Of a stretch of DNA of 64,000 nucleotides, positions 30,290 to 40,585 are shown piece after piece. The DNA comes from Clostridia bacterium DTU025. GTDB lineage: Bacteria > Bacillota > DTU025. Where the stretch lies: positions 73,518 through 137,517 of the forward strand of contig LFSP01000043.1 in assembly GCA_001513145.1 (NCBI GenBank), given 5' to 3'. The notes below the pieces were generated by a model. It was not told the origin of the DNA, did not search any database, and was given only the letters and a program-made list of their open reading frames with translations. The number at the start of each line of letters is the position of its first letter. Within the stretch, counting starts at the first letter, position 1. The position numbers were made by a program, and so were the translations under genes.

Positions 30290-31591
30290 GTGAAGACGCA
30301 TCCAGACTTGTTGGTGCTAGGCGCTGAGCAGATCGTAACCTGCGCTCCTCCAGGTGACCTGGACCGTCCTCTGGCAGGCAAAGCGCAGGGAGATGCTGGT
30401 GTGATTGAGCGCGCGGCCGTAGCCGTGGCGGACGGCTTGATACTTGCCGTGGGCCCCGCCGACGAGGTGATGCGCGACTATCCGCCTCTGGAAGGGCACA
30501 CGCGAGTGATTCACGCTGACGGCCGCATAGTGGTGCCCGGTTTTGTGGACGCCCACACCCACCTTGTGTATGCCGGCTCCCGTCACCGCGAACACGCCAT
30601 GAGGCTGGCAGGTGCCAAGTACCTTGACATACTGGCCGCAGGAGGCGGGATACTGTCGACGGTTCGCGCTACCCGAGCGGCCAGTCTTGAAGAGCTCACC
30701 GAGATCGCGCGGCGCCGTCTCGACCTGATGCTGCTTCATGGCACCACGGCGGCGGAGGCGAAGAGTGGGTACGGTCTTGACATCGATACCGAGCTCAGGC
30801 AGATCCAGGCTGCTTTCAATGCGAGTTCAGCTAGCCCGGTGCAGGTGGTGTCGACCTTCATGGGGGCCCACGCAGTCCCCCCGGAGTTCAGAGCCGAAGG
30901 CGCAGAGGCGTATATCGACTACGTCTGCGAAGAGGTGCTTCCGCACATAGCGGCGCAGGGCATAGCGCGGTTCTGCGACGTCTTCTGCGAAAAAGGCGTG
31001 TTCACCGTGGACCAATCGCGCCAGGTCCTGCTGGCAGGCCGCCGGCGTGGCCTTATCCCCAAGGTACATGCAGACGAACTGGCGCCGTCGGGCGGAGCCG
31101 AACTGGCAGCAGAGGTGGAAGCCATCTCCGCGGAGCACCTTGCCGCCGCGTCGCCCGAAGGCATTGATGCCATGGCGAGGGCAGGAGTGATCGCGGTGTT
31201 GCTGCCCGCTACGATGTTCACGTTGATGAGCGACGCCTATGCCGACGCAAGGGCGATGATCGCCGGGGGCGTGCCGGTGGCCCTGGCCACCGATTTCAAT
31301 CCGGGAACCTCGCCCACCCTGTCCATGCCTTTCGTGATTACCCTGGCGTGTCTGCAGATGAAGATGACGCCGGCCGAGGCGATCGTGGCTGCGACTCGCA
31401 ATGCCGCCTGCGCCATTGGGCTGGGCTCCACCGCCGGCGTGCTGGCGCCGGGCCGCCCGGCCACGTTCGCGGTACTGGACGTAGAGCACGTCGATGCCCT
31501 GCCGTTCTACGTGGGGATGAACCCCGTCAAGCAGGTTGTGGTCAGGGGCGAGCTAGTGGTCGACGCCGGCGCTCTGGTAAGGAGGATGTGA
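30290..31591 (+). CDS. hutI: imidazolonepropionase
   Basis: About 433 residues. It hydrolyses imidazolonepropionate to formiminoglutamate, linking HutU to FtcD. Metal and substrate motifs: VDAHTHLVYAGSRHREHAMR, SGYGLDIDTELRQI, VHADELAPSGGAELA and ATDFNPGTSPTLSMPFV. GTG 30290 is chosen because GGAGGGAGGG ends 9 bases before it; the track start at 30254 has no such site. Amidohydrolase fold, normal length. Confidence 0.95.
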   Translation: MKTHPDLLVLGAEQIVTCAPPGDLDRPLAGKAQGDAGVIERAAVAVADGLILAVGPADEVMRDYPPLEGHTRVIHADGRIVVPGFVDAHTHLVYAGSRHREHAMRLAGAKYLDILAAGGGILSTVRATRAASLEELTEIARRRLDLMLLHGTTAAEAKSGYGLDIDTELRQIQAAFNASSASPVQVVSTFMGAHAVPPEFRAEGAEAYIDYVCEEVLPHIAAQGIARFCDVFCEKGVFTVDQSRQVLLAGRRRGLIPKVHADELAPSGGAELAAEVEAISAEHLAAASPEGIDAMARAGVIAVLLPATMFTLMSDAYADARAMIAGGVPVALATDFNPGTSPTLSMPFVITLACLQMKMTPAEAIVAATRNAACAIGLGSTAGVLAPGRPATFAVLDVEHVDALPFYVGMNPVKQVVVRGELVVDAGALVRRM

Positions 31592-31593
31592 AG

Positions 31594-32235
31594 ATGGCCT
31601 CATCTTTTTCCGACATGACATTGCGTGAGTTCGTCGACGCGCTGGCCAGCGGTGATCCCACTCCAGGCGGTGGGAGCGCCGCCGCGGTGGCGGGCGCGAT
31701 GGGGGCGGCCCTGCTCTCCATGGTGGCGGGCCTCACGTCTGCGTCAACCCTTTCGGACGACAAGGCTGAGGAGATGCGCCGCATCCGCATTCGCAGTTGT
31801 GAGCTGGCCTATGCACTGCTTGAGGCTGCCGACGCCGATACCGCAGCGTTCAACGGGGTGATGGCTGCGTATCGAATGCCCAAGGACAGCGAGGATCAGA
31901 AGGCCACAAGACGGCAGGCGATCCAGGCAGCCCTGCGCGTCGCCGTGGAGGCTCCCCGCAACACCTGCACCTTGGCGCAGCAAGCACTGGAAAGGGCCGA
32001 GTTCGTTGCGGAGTATGGCAACCCAAACGCAGCCAGCGACGGGGCCGTTGGGGCGTTGCTTCTCGATGCCGCCATGGGAGGCGGGGCGTTCAACATCAGG
32101 ATAAACCTGAGCTCCATAAAGGACTCAGAGTATGTTTCGAGGATGCGCGCATTCGCAGATGAGGCGGATGGCTTTCGGCACGCCGCCAGCAAGGCAGCGC
32201 TGGATGCCGCGCGCAAGAGAATTGAGGGACAATGA
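31594..32235 (+). CDS. fchA: formiminotetrahydrofolate cyclodeaminase
   Basis: A 213-residue cyclodeaminase (DPTPGGGSAAAVAGAMGAALLSMVAGLT, NPNAASDGAVGALLLDAAMGG). It converts formimino-THF to methenyl-THF and ammonia, so histidine carbon enters the folate pool. The track ORF starts far upstream; ATG 31594 has AAGGAGG inside the end of hutI, 2 bases from the hutI stop. It is followed at once by folP and folB. Confidence 0.93.
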   Translation: MASSFSDMTLREFVDALASGDPTPGGGSAAAVAGAMGAALLSMVAGLTSASTLSDDKAEEMRRIRIRSCELAYALLEAADADTAAFNGVMAAYRMPKDSEDQKATRRQAIQAALRVAVEAPRNTCTLAQQALERAEFVAEYGNPNAASDGAVGALLLDAAMGGGAFNIRINLSSIKDSEYVSRMRAFADEADGFRHAASKAALDAARKRIEGQ

Positions 32236-32241
32236 GAACCG

Positions 32242-33459
32242 ATGTGCCATAAGATAGGGGGCAGGCCGTTTCCGCGTCCGCTGGGGCACAAGAGCGTTGC
32301 CGATGCGCAGCGGACCATGGCAGACATAGGGGTGGGTGGTCCGGGCTGTGCCATAATGGGCCCGAAAAGCGTGTTCCGTACCATCCGGCTGAGCAACGTG
32401 CCGCTTAAGGCTGCCATGATATTGAAGCAGGAGATGCTGGCCAAAGGCGGCGAGGCCGCGCTGCCGGTGAAAGCGTCGTGCCTGTGCATCGAGGAGTGCC
32501 CGGTGATACTCACCGGCACCGTCCGCCAGTACCAGCTGGTGACAGCCACCCTCAGGTGCCAGCCGTTTGGCCTGAGAAGCATCGCAGATGAGATCGATAC
32601 GGTGCTTGGCAACCTTGAGAATCCGCCTGCGCCCAGCTGCGTGCGCGGGCGCACGCTCGACTGGGGCAGGCAGACTTACATAATGGGGATACTCAACGTC
32701 ACCCCGGACTCGTTTTCCGACGGCGGCAAGTACGTTTCATTTGACGCCGCCATTGCCCACGCCCGGAGCATGATCGAAGCCGGGGCACACATCATCGACG
32801 TCGGGGGCGAGTCCACGCGGCCCGGATCGCTCCCGATAGGCACCGAGGAGGAGCTCAGGCGAGTGGCGCCGGTGGTGGAGTGGCTTTCGAGGAACACCGA
32901 TGTGCTGATATCCGTTGATACGTACCGGGCGGAAGTTGCCAGGGAGTGCCTGCGCCTGGGCGCGCACATCATCAATGACATCACCGCCCTGCGTGACGAG
33001 GGTGTCGCAGCTGCCGTGGCTGACGCCGGCGCGGGGCTGGTGCTGATGCACATGAAGGGCACTCCGTCTGACATGCAACGGGACCCCTCGTACGATGATG
33101 TGGTTGGCGAGGTTTACGAGTTCCTGCACCAGCGCCTGTGCCGCGCCCGGGAGCTGGGGGTGCATGCCGAGAACTGCATCGTTGACCCGGGAATAGGCTT
33201 CGGCAAGACGGTGGAGCACAACCTGGAGCTGCTCAGGCACCTACAACAGTTCTCAGGGCTTGGGGTGCCGATCCTTGTGGGTACCTCGCGGAAATCCACC
33301 GTGGCCAAGGTTACTGGAGCCGAGGCCATCGCGGACAGGGTGTACGGTACGGCCGCCACCGTCGCGTTGGCCGTAGCGGGGGGCGCCGACATCGTGAGGG
33401 TTCACGACGTCCGGGAGATGGCCATGGTAGTGAGGATGACCGATGCTATCGTCAGGTGA
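32242..33459 (+). CDS. folP: dihydropteroate synthase with N-terminal extension
   Basis: A 405-residue protein. The C-terminal 270 residues are dihydropteroate synthase: IMGILNVTPDSFSDGGKY, IIDVGGESTRPGSLP, LVLMHMKGTP, ILVGTSRKST. It joins pterin pyrophosphate and p-aminobenzoate. The first 125 residues are a separate domain with a Cys pair (CLCIEECPVILTG), an extension also known from some clostridial enzymes. ATG 32242 is 6 bases after fchA. folK and folE are not in the window, so the folate set here is partial. Confidence 0.93.
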   Translation: MCHKIGGRPFPRPLGHKSVADAQRTMADIGVGGPGCAIMGPKSVFRTIRLSNVPLKAAMILKQEMLAKGGEAALPVKASCLCIEECPVILTGTVRQYQLVTATLRCQPFGLRSIADEIDTVLGNLENPPAPSCVRGRTLDWGRQTYIMGILNVTPDSFSDGGKYVSFDAAIAHARSMIEAGAHIIDVGGESTRPGSLPIGTEEELRRVAPVVEWLSRNTDVLISVDTYRAEVARECLRLGAHIINDITALRDEGVAAAVADAGAGLVLMHMKGTPSDMQRDPSYDDVVGEVYEFLHQRLCRARELGVHAENCIVDPGIGFGKTVEHNLELLRHLQQFSGLGVPILVGTSRKSTVAKVTGAEAIADRVYGTAATVALAVAGGADIVRVHDVREMAMVVRMTDAIVR

Positions 33460-33490
33460 AGACTGAAGTCGCAGAAGGAGGCGATCTGTC

Positions 33491-33859
33491 ATGCCGGCTG
33501 ACAGGATCACCCTGAAGAACCTGGTTTTCTACGCTTATCACGGGCTGTTCGCGGCGGAGAAGGAGCTCGGCCAGAGATTCGAGGTGGACGTGGATCTTTA
33601 CGGCGACTTCAGCGAGTGTGCCAGAGGCGATGACATCGACGCAGCGGTGAACTACGCGGACGTGTACGCCCTTGTTCGCGAGATCGTCGAGGAGAGAGAG
33701 TTCGACCTGGTGGAGACGCTGGCGCACACCATCGCCGACGAGATAGTGTCGGCTTACCCTGTGGATTCCGTGACCGTGCGAGTGCGCAAGCCTGGAGCTC
33801 CCATAGGAGGGCCCATGGACTATGTGGAGTGCGAGGTCACTCGCGAAAGAGAGGCATGA
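33491..33859 (+). CDS. folB: dihydroneopterin aldolase
   Basis: A 122-residue enzyme that cleaves dihydroneopterin to hydroxymethyl-dihydropterin. Motifs: LVFYAYHGLFAAEKELGQRFEVDV (with the YHG signature) and NYADVYALVREIVEEREFDLVETLAHTIADEI. AGGAGG precedes the ATG. It lies 31 bases after folP and shares ATGA with birA. The usual next gene, folK, is missing. Confidence 0.95.
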   Translation: MPADRITLKNLVFYAYHGLFAAEKELGQRFEVDVDLYGDFSECARGDDIDAAVNYADVYALVREIVEEREFDLVETLAHTIADEIVSAYPVDSVTVRVRKPGAPIGGPMDYVECEVTREREA

Positions 33860-34674
33860 GCCGTATGCCTGAGGAGTCCCAGCCGTTCTTTCATGTCCTG
33901 CACTTTGAGCAACTGGACTCCACCAACGCCTGGCTGCGCAAGATGGCTGCAGGGGGAGTGCCTGAGGGCACTGTGATCTGGGCCGACAGGCAGACCGCAG
34001 GCAGGGGCAGGCACGGCCGTGCCTGGTACTCAACGGGCAACTGGGGACTGTGGTTCAGCATGGTTCTGAGACCCACTTTTCCTTCGCAGAATGCCGGCTG
34101 GCTGAGCATCGCGGCGGGCGTGGGTGTTGCATCGTCGCTCCATCGACTTTCAGGCCTGGGGCCCGAGTCAGCGGTTCGACCCGAACTGAAGTGGCCCAAC
34201 GACGTGCTCTTGGGGGGACGGAAGGTATGCGGCATCCTGTGCGAGACCAGCATCAGCGGGTCCGCGCTGGACTGGGCCGTGGTGGGCATAGGCCTGAACA
34301 GACTCGTGCCTCCCGAGGGGTTCCCCGAGGACATACGGCTTACCGCTGCGGCCCTCGAGGAGTTCGTCCCGGAGTCGGACATGCCCTCCGCCCAGGAGCT
34401 CGTGTCATCCATCCTGGCAGGCGTGTACGGCGCCTATCGCCGTCTCTCGGATGGAGGTGCTGACGCCCTTCGGCTGCAGGCGGAGGCTCTCATGGGGTCG
34501 ATGCTGGGGAAGGAAGTCTCGTGTGCGACGCCGGCGGGCACGCTTTCGGGGATAGCGATGGGACTGGATTCCCATGGGGCTCTGGTTCTCCGCGACGCGC
34601 GTGGCGTGGAGTTTTCCGTAAACGCAGGGGACGTCAGCTTGGGCACCGGACGGTTCATCCAGGAGGAGCTCTGA
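33856..34674 (+). CDS. birA: biotin--[acetyl-CoA-carboxylase] ligase, no DNA-binding domain
   Basis: About 272 residues. Motifs of the ligase core: LDSTNAWLRK, DRQTAGRGRHGRAWYS, LKWPNDVLLGGRKVCGILCE and AVVGIGLNR. There is no N-terminal helix-turn-helix, so it is a mono-functional enzyme rather than a repressor. A likely client is the biotin carrier MmdC encoded at 44.4 kb. ATG 33856 overlaps the folB stop by 4 bases and has GAAAGAGAGG upstream. Confidence 0.93.
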   Translation: MSRMPEESQPFFHVLHFEQLDSTNAWLRKMAAGGVPEGTVIWADRQTAGRGRHGRAWYSTGNWGLWFSMVLRPTFPSQNAGWLSIAAGVGVASSLHRLSGLGPESAVRPELKWPNDVLLGGRKVCGILCETSISGSALDWAVVGIGLNRLVPPEGFPEDIRLTAAALEEFVPESDMPSAQELVSSILAGVYGAYRRLSDGGADALRLQAEALMGSMLGKEVSCATPAGTLSGIAMGLDSHGALVLRDARGVEFSVNAGDVSLGTGRFIQEEL

Positions 34675-34678
34675 GGCG

Positions 34679-35239
34679 ATGAGGAGAGCGGCCTGCGTAG
34701 CTATAACCGTCATACTGGCCATCATGGCCTGCTGCCAGCCGGCGGCTGCTTCCGAGGACCTCGGCCTCGGTTTGGCAAGCGCCGCCACGCAGCTGGGTGG
34801 GGCCGGAGCGGCCGCTGTCGCGTTCCTCGTCGGCATGGCGAGCGATCCTGCCCTCGGGGAAGACCTGCTGAATGCAACGGTCATCACCGGCGCATTGGTG
34901 GGCGTGGGCAAGGTATTGCTGGGAAGGGCCCGGCCTTTCGTGCCAGGTGCTGACGGTGGGTTTACAGGGTTCTCGCTGGATGATGCGTACCATTCCATGC
35001 CGTCTGGCCACACCGCCAACGCTTTCGCCATGGCCACGGTGCTGGCGCGGCATCGTCCGAGGTGGGCGCCTGCAGCCTACCTCGCCGCCGTCGCTGTGGG
35101 CCTCAGCAGGATAGCGCTGGGAGTGCACTGGCCGTCGGATGTGATGGTAGGCGCTACGCTAGGGACCCTCATAGGCTCGGCTGTGGTCGACGGCAGGTTG
35201 TGTCTTTTCGAGATCGACGGGATCGCGCCAAGGATTTAG
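34679..35239 (+). CDS. PAP2-family phosphatase, membrane or secreted
   Basis: A 186-residue protein with an N-terminal hydrophobic segment and the three PAP2 motifs in order: KVLLGRARPF, SMPSGHTANAFA, and SRIALGVHWPSDVMVG. Such enzymes dephosphorylate lipid phosphates such as undecaprenyl pyrophosphate or phosphatidic acid on the outer face of the membrane. It follows birA by 4 bases and is last in the gene run. The exact substrate is unknown. Confidence 0.88.
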   Translation: MRRAACVAITVILAIMACCQPAAASEDLGLGLASAATQLGGAGAAAVAFLVGMASDPALGEDLLNATVITGALVGVGKVLLGRARPFVPGADGGFTGFSLDDAYHSMPSGHTANAFAMATVLARHRPRWAPAAYLAAVAVGLSRIALGVHWPSDVMVGATLGTLIGSAVVDGRLCLFEIDGIAPRI

Positions 35240-35250
35240 GTGACAGCCCA

Positions 35251-35283
35251 GAGGCGGCGGACCTCGATGGGTCGCGCCGCCTC
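35251..35283. terminator. hairpin between convergent PAP2 and ferritin-like genes
   Basis: A 9-bp stem GAGGCGGCG / CGCCGCCTC around a 15-base loop, 12 bases past the PAP2 stop, with no T-run. A possible bidirectional terminator. Confidence 0.45.
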
Positions 35284-35337
35284 GACGCATCATGGTAGAA
35301 TGTATCAGGGATTGTATCAGCTTTCCAGTGTGCTCTA

Positions 35338-35937
35338 TCAACCATCCGAAGAGGCCTGACCGCAGCTGGGGCAGGAACCCGGAGACGAGCCGCGCTGCGG
35401 GGCAGGTGGTTCTGGGTACGCTGGTACAGTCGGCATAGGTCCGCCGAACGGCACGCCCATGGGAGTTCCGATGGGGCCGCCGAACTGGTCAGCCGGTGTT
35501 CCGAAGGGCGCCGCGAATGGCGCCGCCATGGGCGTCCCCATGGGAGCGGGGGCGATTCCCGGGCACGGCGCGGGCTGGGCCACCGGCGTACCCATGAAGG
35601 GTGTGGCGGGCGTGCCGGCAAAGGGGCTGGCAGGCGGCGCGAATCCCGGGCACGGCGCCGTGACAGGCGCAGGCATCTGGGTCGGCATTGGCGTGAAGAA
35701 GGGCGTCGGCATCGGCTCCATGAAAGGCATGGGTGCGACAGGCGTGATGCATCCAAGGTTCAGGGTGTTCGTATGGTGCAGGGCGTGCCGCAGCTCGTCC
35801 CTGGCCATGTCCAGTACGGCCATGCACTCTGCCTCGGTGGGGGCGCACTGGGCCATCCTGGTATAGAACTCAGCCGCCTGGAGCTCGTCGCACAGGGCTG
35901 TTCTCGCCATTTCTGGGTAGTCGCAGATGGGCATCAT
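35338..35937 (-). CDS. ferritin-like N-terminal domain with Met/Pro-rich tail
   Basis: A 199-residue protein. Residues 1-60 ([32 protein letters not shown]) have the E..AAEFYTR and DELRHA pattern of ferritin-like or rubrerythrin-like helices, enough for half a di-metal site. From residue 65 on it is low complexity with PMPTP, APCPG and GTPM units, ending CPSCGQ. The tail resembles that of the gene at 6013-6510. It is divergent from copA. A metal-related or spore-coat role is inference. Confidence 0.65.
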   Translation of the reverse strand: MMPICDYPEMARTALCDELQAAEFYTRMAQCAPTEAECMAVLDMARDELRHALHHTNTLNLGCITPVAPMPFMEPMPTPFFTPMPTQMPAPVTAPCPGFAPPASPFAGTPATPFMGTPVAQPAPCPGIAPAPMGTPMAAPFAAPFGTPADQFGGPIGTPMGVPFGGPMPTVPAYPEPPAPQRGSSPGSCPSCGQASSDG

Positions 35938-36051
35938 GAAGCATCACCTCATGGTCTGCAGCTTGGTAAGTTCAATGGCAGTATATTGTGGGCGAGCCGC
36001 ACACGTTCGCATGACTTGGGCACGTACCCTGTCGTCAAGCTGGCACATTCG

Positions 36052-38364
36052 ATGGATACCTATGGAGGTATGTTGATAGGGGGTCGCTGGACGTTGTCTA
36101 ACCGACGCAGTGAAATACAGGAAGACCTCGCGATAATCGGTATGACGTGCGCAGCGTGCTCGGCCAGAGTGGAGCGGGCGCTGGCGCGTGAACCGGGGGT
36201 AGTGAAAGCCAACGTGAACCTGGCGGCAGAGACCGCCAGGGTGGTATATGACCCGTCCGTAGTTGATCTGGACAGGCTGATAAAGGTCGTTGAGGAGACC
36301 GGCTACGGCGCGCGGAAGCTCGTACGCGACGCCTCGTCCGACCGTCAGCGGCAGGAGGAGAAGACGGCCCAGGCCCGAAGGGACTGGTTCCTATTCTATA
36401 TCGGCGCTGCCCTCAGCGCTCCCATGGTCATAGGCATGATCGGGGAGCTCCTCGGAGTGCACTCGCTGATGTTCCTGATGAATCCCTGGGTCGGTTTCGT
36501 TCTGGCCACGCCCGTGGTGCTGGTTACGGGGTCAAGGTTCTACATCAGCGCGGCGCGCACCGTGGCGCACTTCGGCGCCAACATGGACGTCCTTGTGGCG
36601 CTGGGCACAGGAGCCGCGTACGTGCTCAGCGTTGTCAACACCATCACGGGGACGGGGCCAGTGTACTACGAGGCGGCCGCGGTGGTCATCACCCTGGTGC
36701 TCCTGGGCAAGAACCTGGAACACCTGGCTAAAGGCAGGGCCAGCGAGGCCATACGGAAACTCGCCGCACTGACGCCCAAGACGGCGATGGTGGTACGCGA
36801 CGGCGGCGAGGTCATGGTTCCCATTGAGGATGTTCAGGTGGGCGATGTCGTCGTGGTTCGGCCCGGTGAGCGGGTGCCCGTTGACGGCGAGATAGTCCAG
36901 GGCTACACGTCCATCGACGAGTCGATGCTCACCGGGGAGAGCATCCCCGTGGACAAGCAGGCGGGGGATGTCGTCACCGGCGGCACCGTGAACCAGCACG
37001 GCATGTTCCACATGAGGGCCTCGAGGGTGGGAGCCGACACCGCCCTGGCGCAGATCATCCGCATGGTGGAGGAGGCGCAGGGCAGCAAGGCCCCGATTCA
37101 GCGGCTTGCCGACGTGATCAGCGCCTATTTCGTCCCGACCGTGATAGTCATCGCTATAGTCACTTTCGTAGGCTGGAAGCTGTCCGGCGCCACCACGGCC
37201 GCCGCGCTGATGAATGCCACGGCGGTGCTGGTTATCGCGTGCCCGTGTGCGCTGGGGCTTGCCACGCCCACGGGGATCATGGTGGCCACGGGCCGAGGCG
37301 CCGAGCTCGGGGTACTTATCCGCGGCGGAGAGCACCTGGAGAGGCTAGGCAAGGTTAACGCGGTGGTGCTGGACAAGACCGGTACCATAACCGAGGGAAA
37401 GCCGGCCCTGGTGGACTGGGTGGTGGCTCCCGGTGTGGATGCTGACGAGCGGGGACGGCTGCTGGCGCTTGCCGCTTCTGCGGAAAGGGCGTCTGAGCAC
37501 CCGCTGGGTAGAGCCATCGTGGAGGTGGCCGAGGCGGAAGGCATGGAGGTGCCTCTGCCCGACGATTTCAGGGCGGTGCCGGGCAAGGGAGTCATCGCCA
37601 CCATCGGCGGCGCCGAGGTGGCGGTGGGAAGCTACAGACTGATGAGGAGCGCGGGGGACGAACGGCCTGAGGAGTCCCATCAGGCTGAGCAGCCCGACCG
37701 AGCTGCGCCATCGGAGGAGCTGCCCGGCTGGGCCCGGCAGGCGGTGGATACGATGCAGTCTCGGGGGCAAACCGCTGTTGTGCAGTGGGTGGACGGCAGC
37801 GTGGCGGCAGTCTACGGGATCGCCGATCGGATACGGCCCGACTCGCCTCAGGCCATAGCCGAGCTGGGTCGGATCGGCGTGGCGGTCTACATGATAACTG
37901 GAGACAACGCGGCGACTGCCAATGCCATCGCGGCTCAGGTGGGGATCCCGCCGGAGCATGTGCTGGCGGAGGTGCTGCCTGACGGGAAGGCCGAGGAGGT
38001 CAAGACGCTGCAGCGGGCGGGCATGGTGGTGGCCATGACCGGCGACGGGGTAAACGACGCTCCGGCGCTGGCGACGGCGGACGTGGGGGTGGCCATGGGC
38101 ACCGGCACCGACATCGCGATGGAGGCGGCGGACATCACGATTGTCGGCGGGCTCACGAGGCTTCCAAGGGCCATAAGGCTGAGCCGCCGTACCCTGCAGG
38201 TGATCAAACAGAACTTGTTCTGGGCGTTCATATACAACACCGTGGGGATACCGCTGGCGGCGTTCGGGATCATGCCGCCCGTGTACGCCGGCGCGGCGAT
38301 GGCGCTGAGCTCGGTGTCGGTGGTGACGAACTCCCTGAGGCTGCGGCGTTTCGAGAGGTCATGA
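36052..38364 (+). CDS. copA: copper-translocating P-type ATPase
   Basis: About 770 residues. One N-terminal metal-binding domain ([16 protein letters not shown]), then eight membrane segments with the CPC ion motif [15 protein letters not shown]. The cytoplasmic loops carry [26 protein letters not shown] and [16 protein letters not shown]. It exports Cu(I). The track ORF starts far upstream inside the opposite gene; ATG 36052 or ATG 36070 are possible and a TTG at 36094 cannot be excluded. It is followed 37 bases later by copZ. Confidence 0.94.
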   Translation: MDTYGGMLIGGRWTLSNRRSEIQEDLAIIGMTCAACSARVERALAREPGVVKANVNLAAETARVVYDPSVVDLDRLIKVVEETGYGARKLVRDASSDRQRQEEKTAQARRDWFLFYIGAALSAPMVIGMIGELLGVHSLMFLMNPWVGFVLATPVVLVTGSRFYISAARTVAHFGANMDVLVALGTGAAYVLSVVNTITGTGPVYYEAAAVVITLVLLGKNLEHLAKGRASEAIRKLAALTPKTAMVVRDGGEVMVPIEDVQVGDVVVVRPGERVPVDGEIVQGYTSIDESMLTGESIPVDKQAGDVVTGGTVNQHGMFHMRASRVGADTALAQIIRMVEEAQGSKAPIQRLADVISAYFVPTVIVIAIVTFVGWKLSGATTAAALMNATAVLVIACPCALGLATPTGIMVATGRGAELGVLIRGGEHLERLGKVNAVVLDKTGTITEGKPALVDWVVAPGVDADERGRLLALAASAERASEHPLGRAIVEVAEAEGMEVPLPDDFRAVPGKGVIATIGGAEVAVGSYRLMRSAGDERPEESHQAEQPDRAAPSEELPGWARQAVDTMQSRGQTAVVQWVDGSVAAVYGIADRIRPDSPQAIAELGRIGVAVYMITGDNAATANAIAAQVGIPPEHVLAEVLPDGKAEEVKTLQRAGMVVAMTGDGVNDAPALATADVGVAMGTGTDIAMEAADITIVGGLTRLPRAIRLSRRTLQVIKQNLFWAFIYNTVGIPLAAFGIMPPVYAGAAMALSSVSVVTNSLRLRRFERS

Positions 38365-38401
38365 TGCGGTCGCGGCGCCCGATGAGATGGAGGTGTTGAA
38401 T

Positions 38402-38617
38402 GTGGGAGCCACAACTAAGGAAACTCTGAAGGTTCACGGCATGAGCTGCGGACACTGCGTGGCCGCGGTGCAGAAGGAGCTTCTGAAGGTGGACGGCGTG
38501 GTAGAGGCGCAGGTAACCCTGAATCCGGGGCAGGCCGTGGTGGTGTACGACCAGTCTAAGGCTGACCGGGCAGCGCTGATACAGGCCGTGGAACGGGCGG
38601 GCTACACGGCTGAGTAG
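38402..38617 (+). CDS. copZ: copper chaperone
   Basis: About 71 residues, a single heavy-metal-associated domain with LKVHGMSCGHCVAAVQKEL. It delivers Cu(I) to CopA. A GTG at 38402 with GGAGGTG seven bases upstream is the likely start; the ATG at 38387 has no clear site. No CsoR-type repressor gene is next to it. Confidence 0.9.
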   Translation: MGATTKETLKVHGMSCGHCVAAVQKELLKVDGVVEAQVTLNPGQAVVVYDQSKADRAALIQAVERAGYTAE

Positions 38618-38700
38618 GCAGGCGACTCCCTTTCGTCGGCTGCTGGGTGACATATGGGTCCAATCGGCTGGTGCGCTTTCTGGACAGCTGGCCTCCATGC

Positions 38701-38746
38701 CCTGCCTGGAAGGCGTGCTTGCCATTGCCAGTGTCGGCAGGTTTTT
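38701..38746 (+). terminator. terminator after copA-copZ
   Basis: Outer stem CCTGCC / GGCAGG with an inner CTGG / CCAG pairing, followed directly by TTTTT. It lies 84 bases after copZ. The remaining 150 bases up to the mutase start hold no cobalamin riboswitch that I can recognise. Confidence 0.7.
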
Positions 38747-38896
38747 CTCAGCATGTGACGAATATGCAGTTGTGATAGGTGTAACAGAGCTTGCGGCCCG
38801 CCTGCGCTCGGCCGCGTCGAGCTGGTCCAGCCTGGCTCGGGCTTGATCGCGCTGGATCGGGCGCGGCTGCAGGTTATGATTGGGGGGATATGCCAA

Positions 38897-40561
38897 TTGA
38901 GCCAAGATGAACTGAGAAAGGAGTTCTCGAGGTGGAAGAGCGGAACGTACGAGAAAGCCCGCTCGAGGTTTGCTGAACGCAAGGAGAGGTTTGAGGGCAG
39001 CTCTGGCCGGGAGATCGAGCCCCTCTACACACCGCTGCACACGGAGCAAATCGACTACCTCCGCGACCTGGGCTTTCCTGGCGAGTACCCGTACACCCGC
39101 GGCGTGCAGCCTACCATGTACCGCGGCAGGCTTTGGACCATGCGGCAGTACGCGGGCTTCGGCACTGCTGAGGAGTCTAACGCCAGGTACAAGTACCTGC
39201 TCGGGCAGGGGCAGACTGGGCTCTCGGTAGCCTTCGACCTGCCGACGCAGATCGGGTACGACTCCGACCATGAGCTGGCCGAGGGCGAAGTGGGCAAGGT
39301 GGGCGTGGCCATCGACTCGCTTCTTGACATGGAGACGCTGTTCGATGGCATCCCGCTGGAAAAGGTGTCCACTTCGATGACGATCAACGCGCCAGCCGCG
39401 ATCCTCCTGGCTATGTATATAGTTGTCGCGGAGAAGCAGGGCGTCAGCCCGGACAAGCTCAACGGCACCATCCAGAATGACATCCTCAAGGAGTACGCGG
39501 CCAGGGGAACGTACATATTCCCGCCCAAGCCGTCCATGAGGCTCATCACCAACATCTTCGAGTACTGCTCTGCCAACGTTCCCAGGTGGAACACCATCAG
39601 CATCAGCGGCTACCACATCAGGGAGGCCGGCGCCACCGCGGTGCAGGAGGTTGCCTTCACCCTGGCGGACGGCATCGCTTATGTGGAGGCTGCCATCAAG
39701 GCCGGGCTGAACGTGGACGATTTCGCCCCGAGGCTGTCGTTCTTCTTCAACAGCCACAACGACATACTGGAGGAAGTGGCCAAGTTCAGGGCCGCCAGGC
39801 GTCTGTGGGCGAGGATCATGAAGGACAGGTTCGGCGCCAAGGACCGCAAGTCGATGCAGCTTAGGTTCCACACGCAGACTGCAGGCTCCACCCTCACGGC
39901 GCAGCAGCCTGACAACAACATCGTCAGGGTCACGCTGCAGGCGCTGGCTGCGGTGCTGGGCGGCACGCAGTCGCTGCACACCAACTCCCGCGACGAGGCG
40001 CTTGCGCTGCCCAGTGAGGACTCCGTCAGGATCGCCCTCCGCACGCAGCAGATCATCGCGTACGAGAGCGGAGTGGCCGACACCATCGATCCGCTCGCCG
40101 GGTCGTACTACATCGAGGCGCTCACCGACGGCATCGAGAAGGCTGTCATGGAGTACATCGAGAAGATCGACGAGATGGGCGGCGCCGTTTCGGCCATCGA
40201 GCGCGGTTACATCCAGAAGGAGATCGAGGACAGTGCCTACCGCTACCAGATGGAGATAGAGTCCAAGGAGAGGATAATCGTGGGCTTGAACGAGTTCACG
40301 ACTGAAGAGGAGCCTCCCAAGGACCTTCTCAAGGTGGACCCTGCCGTCGGCGAGCGGCAGAAGGCGAAGCTTCTGGAGCTTCGCGCGACGCGCGACGGTT
40401 CCAGGGTGGAGGCCAGCCTGGGGGCGCTGCGCAAGGCCGCCGAGGGCGACGCCAACCTGATGCCTTTCATACTGGACGCGGTCCGTGCCTATGCCACGCT
40501 GGGTGAGATCTGTGGAGTGCTGCGCGCCGTGTTCGGCGAGTACAAGCCCAGCGGAGTCTAA
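38897..40561 (+). CDS. methylmalonyl-CoA mutase, large (catalytic) subunit
   Basis: About 554 residues. The TIM-barrel half of the mutase: [71 protein letters not shown] and [17 protein letters not shown]. It interconverts succinyl-CoA and (R)-methylmalonyl-CoA. The B12-binding domain is in the next gene, as in other split mutases. The start is probably the TTG at 38897, 8 bases after GGGGGGA. First gene of a five-gene run. Confidence 0.94.
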   Translation: MSQDELRKEFSRWKSGTYEKARSRFAERKERFEGSSGREIEPLYTPLHTEQIDYLRDLGFPGEYPYTRGVQPTMYRGRLWTMRQYAGFGTAEESNARYKYLLGQGQTGLSVAFDLPTQIGYDSDHELAEGEVGKVGVAIDSLLDMETLFDGIPLEKVSTSMTINAPAAILLAMYIVVAEKQGVSPDKLNGTIQNDILKEYAARGTYIFPPKPSMRLITNIFEYCSANVPRWNTISISGYHIREAGATAVQEVAFTLADGIAYVEAAIKAGLNVDDFAPRLSFFFNSHNDILEEVAKFRAARRLWARIMKDRFGAKDRKSMQLRFHTQTAGSTLTAQQPDNNIVRVTLQALAAVLGGTQSLHTNSRDEALALPSEDSVRIALRTQQIIAYESGVADTIDPLAGSYYIEALTDGIEKAVMEYIEKIDEMGGAVSAIERGYIQKEIEDSAYRYQMEIESKERIIVGLNEFTTEEEPPKDLLKVDPAVGERQKAKLLELRATRDGSRVEASLGALRKAAEGDANLMPFILDAVRAYATLGEICGVLRAVFGEYKPSGV

Positions 40562-40585
40562 CAGGAAGGGAGAGGGTGCGACACC

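Noticed and set aside
38747-38896. Cobalamin riboswitch before the methylmalonyl-CoA mutase genes
   Set aside because: No B12-box-like core (GCCACTG) or matching receptor elements could be found.
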